Source of the DNA: Hondaea fermentalgiana
Taxonomy: Eukaryota > Sar > Bigyra > Thraustochytrida > Thraustochytriidae
Length of the DNA: 63,014 nt
Assembly (NCBI GenBank): GCA_014084085.1
Contig: NPFB01000055.1
Span: 47,420-110,433 of the forward strand
Direction of reading: 5' to 3'
The position numbers and the translations under genes are program-made. This document shows, piece after piece, positions 19,871 to 29,151 of the stretch. Below the pieces are notes generated by a model, which was not told the origin of the DNA, searched no databases, and saw only the letters and a list, made by a program, of their open reading frames with translations. Positions within the stretch are counted from its first letter, which is position 1. Each line of letters opens with the position of its first letter.

Positions 19871-20122
19871 TCCGCTCTCACCGCTCGTTCTCGTCTTCAG
19901 TTAGTTCTCCACCCTTTTGGCTCTTCCAGCTGCTCTTGCATATTTCTTTCTTGCAGCAGGCTCTTGCGCTTTGCGTTCGCATTGCGCTTGCGTCGATCTC
20001 CCCACGCTGGCCCCGCTCCTCGAGCTCTTCTTGGCCGCCGCCGCCGCCGATGAGGCGCTGCTTTGCACCCAGGACCACACCTTTCTTCCCTTTTTTTCCC
20101 TCGCGGCCGCGGCGCCGTGCTC

Positions 20123-20199
20123 CCCACTTGCAGCGCGCATAGAGCACTTGCGCGGCGCGCATAAGCCACTTGCGCGGCGCGCATACGCCACTTGCGCGC
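20123..20199. repeat. Tandem 21-22 bp repeat
   Basis: Three consecutive units built on CACTTGCGCGGCGCGCATA (the first diverged to CACTTGCAGCGCGCATA) and a fourth truncated copy. They lie about 350-420 bp upstream of the piggyBac-derived gene start, within its probable promoter or 5' UTR. Confidence 0.85.
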
Positions 20200-20546
20200 C
20201 CCGCCGGCCGCCGGTGGCCGCCGTGCGTCCATGGCGGCCGCAAATCTGGACAAGACGCGCGGCGGCGCGAGCAAGAGCGCGGCGGCGGCGGCGGTAGCGC
20301 GCGAGGAGGACAGGGCAGCGCAGGGCGCGGAGGAAGGGCGCGCTCTCCGCGGCGCTGCGACTGACCGCGAGGGAGGTCTCGACGGGATTGACTGGCTGGA
20401 TTTCATTTCGACCTGGCCAGGCCGAAGGAGACCGTGGCCGCGACGCTTGTGGCTGCGGAGGAGACCGCGCTCGAGCGCGGCGCTGAGGAGGGAGACCGCG
20501 ATCGCGAAGGAGACCGGGACTGCTGGAGGAGCAGAAAGAGCGTAAA

Positions 20547-23500
20547 ATGGGCAAGAATGATAGGTTCTTCCAGAAGGGCGACACGATCACCTTGCCTGGC
20601 ACGATGATCTTCAATACGCCAGATGCGGCCGCGAAGGCAGACAAGCTGCTTGGTCCAGACTCAGAATGGAGGACAGAGATCTATCAAGGCGTTGTCACGG
20701 GCGCCTCTACAAATGCGAGAGTCGCAGAGTTTAGGATTGAAGGCAAAAAGATCATCAGCAAGTACACCATCAGCAAGCTCAACAAGTTTTCCAGAGCGCT
20801 CAACGCAGCGACTGCGCGTGAGAACTTGACCAAGCTCGAACGAAAGGCCCTCAAGAAGAAGAGAAAGGAGGAAAAGGCAAAACTACGAGCGCTTCGTGGG
20901 GCCAATGGTGCGGGCGACGGGAGTAAAGAGAATGGCCAAGTCGAAACCGAAAGTAAGGTCAGCAACGGCAAGGTCAAGGAACGTTCGCAACGACCTGACG
21001 AACCTGCTTCGCCCAAGGCAAAGGTTCCCAAGTCACCCTCCAAGCACGACCGCTCCCATTCTGAAAAGGCTGTCGATTCACCGAAGAAGAGTCCAGCCAA
21101 GAGAGCGCAAATGCAGAAGGCGATTTCTTCTGCCAAGCCCGCCAAGACAAAGCAGCGGCGCGAGGTCGCGAGCAGCGACGAAGAGCAAAGCAGTAGCAGC
21201 GAAAGCGGCGAGGAAGAAAGCGGAAGCGGTGAGGAAGAAAGTGGAAGCGACGAAAGTGTCAAGAGCAGCGAGAATGATGACAGTGACGACAGTGACGCGA
21301 ACGAAGACGATGAAGAGAGCGAAAGCGACAGCAGCGAGGAGCCCGCGCCAAAGCCTTCCAAAACAGTTTCCAGCAAACCGTCGACCCCAGTCAAAAATGT
21401 TTCTGCTTCACAAACCGCGGCACTTGAGGCATCGCCTCACTCAAAGAAGAATCTGGTCGGATCCCGCGTCTCTGCGGAGGCTAAACGCGTATTTCATGGA
21501 AGGGAAGGACGGGCAGCCTTTGGGCCGCGCTGGACGAAGAAGAGGATAGAGGGAACGGTCATCGAGGTGCTGGAACGCTCGCGAATTGTGGAGTTCGATC
21601 TTCCTGGCGGCCGGACCTCCAAGGTGAAGCTTGGTTCGAGACTGCTCACTCCCATTGAATCCAAGGGCCAAGACGCGTCAGCATCTGGCGCGTCGAAAGT
21701 CTCTTCGAAGCCAGGTTCTACGAGTGCAAAGAAACGCCGCGTGGCGGATGCTGATGACCAGGAGTCCGACAGCGAAGAAAGTGAGAGCGATAGCGGCAGT
21801 GGCGAGGAAGATGGCCAAGGGAGCGATAGCGGCAGCGACGATGGCAGCAGCGATGGCAGCAGCGACAGTGGTGAAGAGGACGACGAAGAGAGTGACAAGG
21901 CCGTCTCCAAGCCAAAGAAAAAGGCAAAGGAGTCCACGCCATCTCCAGCGAGCGCTGGCCCTTCTCAGCCAGTCGATCATGGTAAAAAGACAATGGAGGC
22001 GAAGAAGACAAAGAAAAAGCCTTCGGATGCCGAGGAGGGTGACTCAGGCGCCATCGCTGCCGCCGCGCCCGCAACAACGACCGCGACAGCGACAGCCACC
22101 AAGACCTCCAAAGGAGGCAAGAAGTTTGATATTGGAGACCCCGTCTGCGTTGCTGCAGAAAAGTTTCTCAAGGCCCGAGAGGGAAAGGCAATTTTTGGTC
22201 CGTCGTGGAGGTCCGTCGTGGTTTCCGGATCTGTCACAGCTATTCTACGATATGCCCGTCGGGTGAAAGTAGATTTCGGTCAAGGTCGAGTTGAAGAGCG
22301 CGACATCTCAAGTCGCCAGCTTCACCCAATTGGAGACATCGAAGCATTGAAGGCTTCAGCTGTAGAGTCTGCGCAAGAGCGCGCTAAAGCATCGCTTGCG
22401 TCTGCCAATGCAGCTTCCGCGTCCGCCGCACCCACCTCAAAGCCTGCAGAGAAGAATGCAGCAGACGCGGCAGCTTCAAATGGTAAAAAGAAGAAAGACA
22501 AGCAGAAGAAGGACGCCAAGGCCAATGAAGAAGAATCAAAGAAGAACGACAGCAACAGTGACAGCGATGACGACTCCAGCAGCAATGACAGTGACAGCGA
22601 TAGTGGCAGCGGAAGCGACAGTGGCAGCGGAAGCGACAGTGGCAGTGGAAGCGGCAGCGGCAGCGACAGTGACAGCGATAGTGACAGCGATTCCGATAGT
22701 GGTGTCAACGCTGAGGAATCTGGCGACAAGGGTAACGCGAACAAGAAGAACGTCAAGAGCACGGAGCCCGAGGTCCCAGCGAAAAAGGGGTCAACGAGAA
22801 AGTTCCCAATTGGTGCCAACGTCCGCTGCTTAGCGAAACGCGCCTTCGACGGCCGAAAGTTACGACGCATTCTCGGTCCTGACTGGAGAACCCAAAGCTT
22901 AAAAGGCGTGGTCGTAAAGTATCAAGGGGCTGCCTCTTGTGTTGTAAAGTTCTCTCTTCCCGGCGGATCTACGGAGGAAAATGCGATCAATCCGCGCTGG
23001 CTTGCAGAGGCAGGGGAGAGTGCAAGCAAGACCACGACCGGCAATAAAAAGAGCACTGCTTCCGTCACCGCTGTCACCAAGAGTACCGACAGCACAAGAA
23101 CTGCACCAGCTACACCCAAGAGTGCGTCAGCTGCACCCAAGAGCGCGCCGGCGTCAGAGCAAGCGGCGAGCGTCGGATCCAAAAATTATCCACGTGGAAC
23201 GGAGGCATGTGCCAGTCTAAGCATCGTTCAGTCCCTCAAGAACGGCACGTCCGTAAAAGACGCGGACGCGGATTCGAATCTGATCAAGGGAAAAATTATT
23301 GAGGATATCAAGCGTTCTCGAGTCGTTGATTTTGAGATGCCAGACGGAAGCACGGCGCGAGTCAAACTGGGCGCTCGATGGTTGCGGCCCATCGCGGCAA
23401 TGGATGCATCTGGGCACGAATCCGCGGCCGCCCCTCCTAACGGCGCCTTGAAGAGAAAGCGCAAGGACTCTGTTGACCATCCCACGGACGATGACAATGT

Positions 23501-25112
23501 CGGCGCCGCAGAGAACGGCAGCCAAAAAGAGGCATCAACAACCAAGAAGAAAAAGAAGGACAATAAGAGAAAGTCGATGGAGGCAGAGAGTGCGTCTGCA
23601 GGCCCGACCGCCGCAGCAGTGCCGCAGCAAAGCGACGCAGCCAAGAGTGCAAAACTCGGCGCTTCCATTGATGTAGGGACAGAGGTCGAATGGGTCATCG
23701 CGGAAGGTGTCAAAACAGACATTCGAAACTCGATGGGATTCAAGAGGCAGCCCGCGATCCAGTTCGACCACGGCAAGGCCGATAACATGGACCGTTCACC
23801 GATGGACTATTTTCTGGCATTCTTTCTCGGGGACTCGAACACGAAGAAACTTTTGCGCTTCACTTCGGAGCGCCTCAAGCATCATGGGTTGCCTGCGCTG
23901 ACCAAGAAGGATCTCTTTACGTACCTTGGCGTCGTCCTCGCGCATACGCACTCTCCTCGCGTTTCGCGGTCTTCTCTCTGGGTGGACAGTGCGCACGTTG
24001 CATACAAGACTCCGAATTTGTCGCGTTTCATGAAGCTCGAGCGTTTCAAGCACATTTGCGCTTCTCTCTCGTTCGTGGACCTTGCTAGCGAGCAAAAGAA
24101 TCAGTCCGCCGCAAGCGCGACCACCAACGCGAAACAGGCTGCTGCGAGCGCTTCAGTCGCCGCGCTGAGGAACGTTTTGCCTCTTGTGCAGTGGTTCAAT
24201 GAGCACCGCAAGGCAGTCATGCTTCCTGGTGCACGCCTTCATGGTGATTCGATGCTCTCCAAGTGGAACAACGCCGATGAAAGGTTTGTGGACAATCCTT
24301 CGCACGCAAAGAGAATCAAGCGCGCGGGCAAGCCTCTTGGTGTTGATCTTTTTGGATTGTGCTGCTGTGACACGATCATGACGGTCCAACTTGATCTTGT
24401 AGACGTTGCTGGCGCATTACGAGGAAAGTTTGACGCTGCCGGGCGCGAGAGGACAACGGCCACCCTCATGCGTCTTGCAGAACCCGTGGCCGACTCGGGC
24501 CGGACCGTAATCGCGAGCCCATTGCTGGCCTCTGTGGAATCCGCCGTCCACTTGAAGAAGAATATGGGCCTCTTCATGATGGGCCAAGTCAAGCACGCCG
24601 ACGACCTCTTTCCGCAAGAGTACATCGTCCAGGAGCACGAATACGCCAAGCGTGGCGACTCCGTGTTCTTGCAAGCGGATATAGCAGGGGTTACCACGTA
24701 TGCCGCCGGGTGGAATGATGGCAAGCCCAAGCCACTCGTCTCGACATGTGGCACCACAGGCGCCGGTGCCCCTCGCCTCAAGAAACGGCGCAAGAGTCTT
24801 GGCAGCACGAATGCTTCCGCTGCGATCGAGATTCCGCGCGACGCCATGTCTGCTGAATACTATCCGAACGCCTCGACCATCGACCTGCACTCTTACTATC
24901 AGCACGAGCTCCTGAACCTTGACGGGTGCCTTGCATCGAAGCGCTGGGAGCTGCGTATTTTTGCGACCATTCTCGGCGTTTGCGTTACCGATGCCTTTTT
25001 CGCTTCACAGTACTTTTGTCCCAAGACGAGCAAGAATCGCTGCAAGGACTTTGAAGAATTTGTCATGGTACTCGAGGACGGTCTTCTCGCAAACTCTACT
25101 TCTTCCTCTTGA
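20547..25112 (+). CDS. piggyBac transposase-derived protein with five N-terminal repeat modules
   Basis: 1521-residue intact frame. Residues about 1040-1521 match the piggyBac (DDE_Tnp_1_7) fold: MDYFLAFFLG, LTKKDLFTYLGVVLAHTHS, LSRFMKLERFKHICASLSFVD, then the catalytic-core order. The first acidic position is kept (HGDSML, D1234), as is the third (TIDLHSYY, D1446, equivalent to the GVD motif). The expected second site, usually DNFF/DNYY, reads VIASPLL (A1323-S1324), so the second Asp is lost. The C-terminal cysteine-rich finger is also missing. Upstream are five related modules of about 70 residues (about 12-85, 300-372, 525-595, 751-820, 879-950) with a G-P-x-W core, a G-x-V strand and a V/I-x-F-x-x-P/G-G hairpin, separated by S/D/E/K-rich linkers. 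This suggests a domesticated, catalytically inactive DNA- or chromatin-binding protein; the module's fold (Tudor/SH3-like) is inference. Confidence 0.85.
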   Translation: MGKNDRFFQKGDTITLPGTMIFNTPDAAAKADKLLGPDSEWRTEIYQGVVTGASTNARVAEFRIEGKKIISKYTISKLNKFSRALNAATARENLTKLERKALKKKRKEEKAKLRALRGANGAGDGSKENGQVETESKVSNGKVKERSQRPDEPASPKAKVPKSPSKHDRSHSEKAVDSPKKSPAKRAQMQKAISSAKPAKTKQRREVASSDEEQSSSSESGEEESGSGEEESGSDESVKSSENDDSDDSDANEDDEESESDSSEEPAPKPSKTVSSKPSTPVKNVSASQTAALEASPHSKKNLVGSRVSAEAKRVFHGREGRAAFGPRWTKKRIEGTVIEVLERSRIVEFDLPGGRTSKVKLGSRLLTPIESKGQDASASGASKVSSKPGSTSAKKRRVADADDQESDSEESESDSGSGEEDGQGSDSGSDDGSSDGSSDSGEEDDEESDKAVSKPKKKAKESTPSPASAGPSQPVDHGKKTMEAKKTKKKPSDAEEGDSGAIAAAAPATTTATATATKTSKGGKKFDIGDPVCVAAEKFLKAREGKAIFGPSWRSVVVSGSVTAILRYARRVKVDFGQGRVEERDISSRQLHPIGDIEALKASAVESAQERAKASLASANAASASAAPTSKPAEKNAADAAASNGKKKKDKQKKDAKANEEESKKNDSNSDSDDDSSSNDSDSDSGSGSDSGSGSDSGSGSGSGSDSDSDSDSDSDSGVNAEESGDKGNANKKNVKSTEPEVPAKKGSTRKFPIGANVRCLAKRAFDGRKLRRILGPDWRTQSLKGVVVKYQGAASCVVKFSLPGGSTEENAINPRWLAEAGESASKTTTGNKKSTASVTAVTKSTDSTRTAPATPKSASAAPKSAPASEQAASVGSKNYPRGTEACASLSIVQSLKNGTSVKDADADSNLIKGKIIEDIKRSRVVDFEMPDGSTARVKLGARWLRPIAAMDASGHESAAAPPNGALKRKRKDSVDHPTDDDNVGAAENGSQKEASTTKKKKKDNKRKSMEAESASAGPTAAAVPQQSDAAKSAKLGASIDVGTEVEWVIAEGVKTDIRNSMGFKRQPAIQFDHGKADNMDRSPMDYFLAFFLGDSNTKKLLRFTSERLKHHGLPALTKKDLFTYLGVVLAHTHSPRVSRSSLWVDSAHVAYKTPNLSRFMKLERFKHICASLSFVDLASEQKNQSAASATTNAKQAAASASVAALRNVLPLVQWFNEHRKAVMLPGARLHGDSMLSKWNNADERFVDNPSHAKRIKRAGKPLGVDLFGLCCCDTIMTVQLDLVDVAGALRGKFDAAGRERTTATLMRLAEPVADSGRTVIASPLLASVESAVHLKKNMGLFMMGQVKHADDLFPQEYIVQEHEYAKRGDSVFLQADIAGVTTYAAGWNDGKPKPLVSTCGTTGAGAPRLKKRRKSLGSTNASAAIEIPRDAMSAEYYPNASTIDLHSYYQHELLNLDGCLASKRWELRIFATILGVCVTDAFFASQYFCPKTSKNRCKDFEEFVMVLEDGLLANSTSSS

Positions 25113-25279
25113 TCGTCTTAGGAATCAAGATGTGTACGTACTTGCACCAGGGCCACTTTATTCATGGCATCATAACGAAAGAACAACAATTTTAATACCT
25201 TTTCACGATACACATGTGTGTAGCTTGGAGGACGCACCGACACGAAAACGAGACCAATCTAGCTGGTGGTCTCGCAATC

Positions 25280-28200
25280 TCACACGTTGACATCGAGCAT
25301 CGCAACGCCAGCGGCAGCGAATACGGCGATAAAAGAGCATTGCGATGCACCAGAATCCGTCGTCGATGAAGCATTACTCGCTTGTCGATTGGCAAAGGCG
25401 ATTAGTTCAATAGGTCCGATAAACCACGGATGGTCGAGTTGGCCGTAGGAGGAGCGAGAATCGAGTACCAAGACGACGTCGTTCATAGCCTTCCCCTCTG
25501 GCGCATTCGAGGAGGGAACCTGTAATAGCAATGCCCCTTGATCATGCGCTAATCCACAAATGACAAGATTGGGCGCATCTTTGCGGTCGAGAAGAGCGCC
25601 TGCGGTGAACACATGATCTGGGTCGGCCAAGGCTGCTGCATCGCTTTGCGGGGCCTGAAAGGAAAATACTTTCTCGCCCGTGGCAACGTCCCAGGCCCCG
25701 ACCTGGCCGGCACGAGTCCATGCGTAGACGAGCTGGCGCGAGGCCGTCAATTGCATTCCTAGCACAGGGCAAGTAAACGACTGCAAGACGCGGAGTGGCT
25801 GACCCCACACCAAATCCCACGAACGAATTGAGCCATCTGAGCTAAAAGAGAGAACAACTTCCTTGTCCTCGACAGGGCCAAGGTGTTCGACGCCAAGAAC
25901 GCTGGCCTCGTGCCCTGTGAGCATACGGATCTCCAGACCATCGTCCAGATTCCAGCAACCTGTTTTCTCGTATTATTTCTCAGACGTCAGTCACACTTGT
26001 TCACGAATCCTTCTTGTACACCTCGACGCATCCCCTTCTTCCCCTTTCCTCTTTTCCTCTCTTCCCACTCGTGCGCGTGTGCGCGCCTCCCTGTCAATCT
26101 TTTAAAAAATGAAATTGGGAGGGGGGGACCCTGGCTGGAAACTTACGAATAGTATTGTCTGCTGAGGCAGAGAGAAAGACCTTTTCGAGATTCACGGCAG
26201 CGATTCCGCCTACTGCAGAAAACGCCGTGACAGTATCCTTGTGTCCTCGAAGTCGGAACACCATCTTACAGGTCTCAAGATCGTACACGTGCACGAACTT
26301 GTCACGCCCACCCGAAAAGAGTAGGTTGCCATCGATGCGCAAGGCCTCCACGCGAGAAATGTGAGCCCCAAAGCTACAAATCTGTTTCCACGTTTGCTTG
26401 TCCCAAAGAATGACGGTTTGATCACCGCTCCCCGTTGCCACCACATTGTCGTTGGCACAAACTGCGCTCACCTCCCCCGCGTGCGCCTTGATATTTTGCG
26501 CAACAAGGCCTGTCGACGCTTCAACAACAAAGACAGTCCCAGTCTTGCATCCATATATGTGGTGTTCAGGAGTCACCGAGAGGGCAGTCACAGTCGCTTT
26601 GCGGAGCTGGTGCTCATCACTCTCGCTCTCGCTTTCTGGTCCCTCGGTGGGCGCCTCGCTGTGTCCGGCGATGTCAGACTCACTACCCGCATCCGGCTGC
26701 TGCGTGCGAAGCGCCGACGTCTCGTCTTCGAGGCCTTCAACATCCCACCAGAGCACGGACTTGTCATCGCTAGCGCTAAGAAAGGCGAAGCCGCTCTGTC
26801 CTGCAGCCTCTGAAGAGCTAAATTGCTCATCAACACGAATAATGGCATTGACAGCGTCAGCATGACCAACGAGATCAGCTACCATCGTTGCGCCAGCAGC
26901 GCCCGTATCTTCTGGAACATGCCAGACTTTAAGGGTGCGATCGGACGATGCGGAAACAAGGAGGTCATTCCATACGCACAGAGAGCGGATTTCGCCCTTG
27001 TGTTGAGCAAGGGAGACGAGTGTCTCCACGTTGGTGCTCGAGCCTTCGTTCCAGTCGGAGAGACCCCAAATTCGAATTGTGAGATCTGCCGATCCCGTGG
27101 CAACTCGCAGCATCGAAGAAGCTTGCTCCGCAGTGGCTGGGCCGAGAAAACGGATGGCTGTCACATTGTTCGAATGGCCACGAAGCACAATTGGGTCAGG
27201 ATTGTCGGCCGGACGCAAGTTGATCCAGACATACCCAAGTCCATCGTCGGCGCAGCTCGCTACGTGTAACAGGCAATCTTCGGAGCTTGAGAAATCCTGC
27301 GGCATGGCCAAGTCCACGTCGAGGCACCAACCTTGGTGAACATTTTGAAAGCTATGCAAGACTTTGCACTCTGGCAGGCTCCAAACAAGTACCGTGCCAT
27401 CGTCTGCTCCAGAGGCCGCAAAGGAACCTGTGCAGCAGAGCGCTCGGACAGAGTCCTTGTGTTCGGCAAAGGTGGCCACGGCCTCGAATTCGCTCGCTTC
27501 GTTAAGGCGCCAAAGCTTGCAGGTCGTGTCCAGCGAGGCCGAAACGAGGACATCGAGCGCGGGGACAAATTGCAGGCCGTTGATGCCCCAGCCAGCGTGC
27601 GCCGGCGTAGACGAGAGAATGTGTCCCGTCTCAGAAGACACAAGCGCTAAGATACCCTTGGATCCCGCGCAGGCAAAGCGCTGGGGACGGCCCGTGCCAG
27701 AGATGGATTGCAAAAAACCGAGATCGAGACCTTTATAGCGATGCATGAGGGGGTCCATTGCGCTTGCAAGAACAGGCCAGCGCGCACAGGGTCCGCCACT
27801 CTGTCCAGCGAGAAGTTTTCGCAGTGAAGAGAGGTTGTGCACGAACATGTGGAAATAGCGATCTCCTCCGGCTTGTACCCCCGCAAGCTTATTCCACAGT
27901 AGTTCGCTGGCAAGCTGTTTTCTGCGGGCAGGGTCTGTCTTCAGGACAAGGGCACGTGAGCTACGAACGGCGCGCGATATGGCGCTGGCGCATTGCGGGG
28001 CTTCAGATTCAGCGATTGTCAGATCCACGTCCACAAGGCTACGAAAGACGGCATCCTCGTTGCTAAGAAGCTTGGCAAGCACCCAGTTTACGTTTACCAC
28101 GAGAAAGTACACCTGAGCACGCCGGTCGGCAGCGACCATGTGGCGCGCGAAGTGCGTCAGCACGTACGAAGAGGCGTTCTGCCAGGGTCTGCCTCCGGAG

Positions 28201-28913
28201 CGACGAAAGATTCCGTCTACGAGGCTGCTGTGTAGGGCAGTGAGGTCTTCCTCTGACCACGCTTCGCGCATACCGCGCACGTCTTCATCGCTAAGGCACC
28301 GCCAGCTGGACGTGTCGGGTGGAGATGGGCCACTAAGTTCGACGAGGGTCGCGAGTTCACTTGGCTCGGGGAGCTCCTCATTGGCCGGGAACACCGCGAA
28401 TCTCTTCCACGCCAGACTCCAAAGAAGGTTACCTGGCTTGCCCCTCGCGTCGCCGGCGTCGTCTTCCAGCCCCGCCGTCCCCGTCGTCACGATCAGCTGT
28501 TGCCGTCTTCCTCCGGCTGCGGCCTCGCTCGCAGCGTCCGCGGCACTCGCAGCGTCCGCGCCGCAAGCGTCCCTGACCAGTACCTCGACATTCCATTCTG
28601 CGAGCGCGACGCTCTTCGTCTTGAGCTCCTCCGCTACGGCGAGGCCGAGCTTCCTGCGTCGCTCCTTCGCCTCCTCCGGGGCCCCGTCCCCCTCCTCCTC
28701 CGCCCCCTCGTCGTCGTCGTCGTCCTCCCCGGGGACCACCACGTGCACGTGCGGGCGTCGTCCTGCTCGGCTCTGCTCGACCTCGCCATGCCGCTGCTGC
28801 TGCTCGTCCTCGCCATGCCGCGTCTCCTCGGCCGCCTCCAGCAGCGCCTCCACGCGCGCCGCGTCCCACGCGCTCACCCGCGCGCGCGCCTCCGCCGCGG
28901 CCTCCGTCGCCAT
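25280..28913 (-). CDS. STAND-like protein lacking the ATPase: winged-helix, helical arm and WD40 propellers (two exons)
   Basis: Join of 28913-26147 and 25959-25280, giving 1148 residues. The splice (CATTC-GTAAGT ... AAAACAG-GTTGC) restores a perfect WD repeat, NTIRCWNLDDG. Residues 1-150 are A/E-rich low complexity. About 160-235 (LLWSLAWKRFAVFPANEELPE) resemble the winged helix that follows NB-ARC in APAF1-like STAND proteins. About 245-390 (SYVLTHFARHMVAADRR, VNVNWVLAKLL, RALVLKTDPARRKQLASELLWNKL) resemble the helical arm of the same proteins. From about 400 to the end come a dozen or so WD repeats with many SAS-D-T-KLW type blade ends, enough for two propellers. No Walker A/B is present, and the neighbouring gene on the other strand leaves no room upstream for an NB-ARC exon. 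It may be a regulatory or degenerate relative of STAND sensors. Confidence 0.8.
25960..26146 (-). other. Intron, 187 nt
   Basis: Minus-strand intron with donor GTAAGT and acceptor AAAACAG, a CTGAC branch-like motif about 40 nt before the acceptor, and a purine-rich interior. It is phase 1 and splits an Arg codon; splicing continues the WD40 frame exactly. It is the only intron I can support in the window. Retention would add a stop after about 17 codons. Confidence 0.85.
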
Positions 28914-29151
28914 CTGCTCTCCGTCTGCACTGCACTGCTCGCTCGTTGCGGAATTGGTGCTTCGCCTTTTCGGCTCTGCGCTGCTGCTCGCTTTCGATCT
29001 TTGTCTGCGAGGCCCGGGGTCCCAGGAACCGGGACCGGCGCGCCCGCGGTCCCGGAGAGGCGTACCGGGCGCGGTGCCTTCGCGTGGTACCCTCGCGTGG
29101 AGACCCGAGAGCGCGCAGAGCCCGAAGGAGAGGGACCTAACGGCGCGCGGC
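28914..29151. promoter_or_regulatory. Compact bidirectional promoter spacer
   Basis: Only 238 bp separate the start codons of the STAND-like/WD40 gene (minus) and the LRR gene (plus). The spacer includes GGTCCCAGGAACCGGGACC-like palindromic GC-rich sequence near 29018-29036. Both frames run open through it, but no homology supports coding. Confidence 0.5.

Larger units (their letters stand above)
19365..20546. other. Intergenic region between mtEF-G and the piggyBac-derived gene
   Basis: About 1.2 kb without a supportable gene. It contains the EF-G 3' flank (pyrimidine-rich), a CTCTCG microsatellite, a three-copy 21-22 bp tandem repeat, and a GC-rich 5' region before the next ATG. Open frames in the GC-rich half are compositional. 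Confidence 0.4.

Noticed and set aside
28138..29151. Upstream in-frame extension of the LRR gene
   Set aside because: It would translate the antisense of the STAND-like gene's 5' coding region; the ATG at 29152 fits better.
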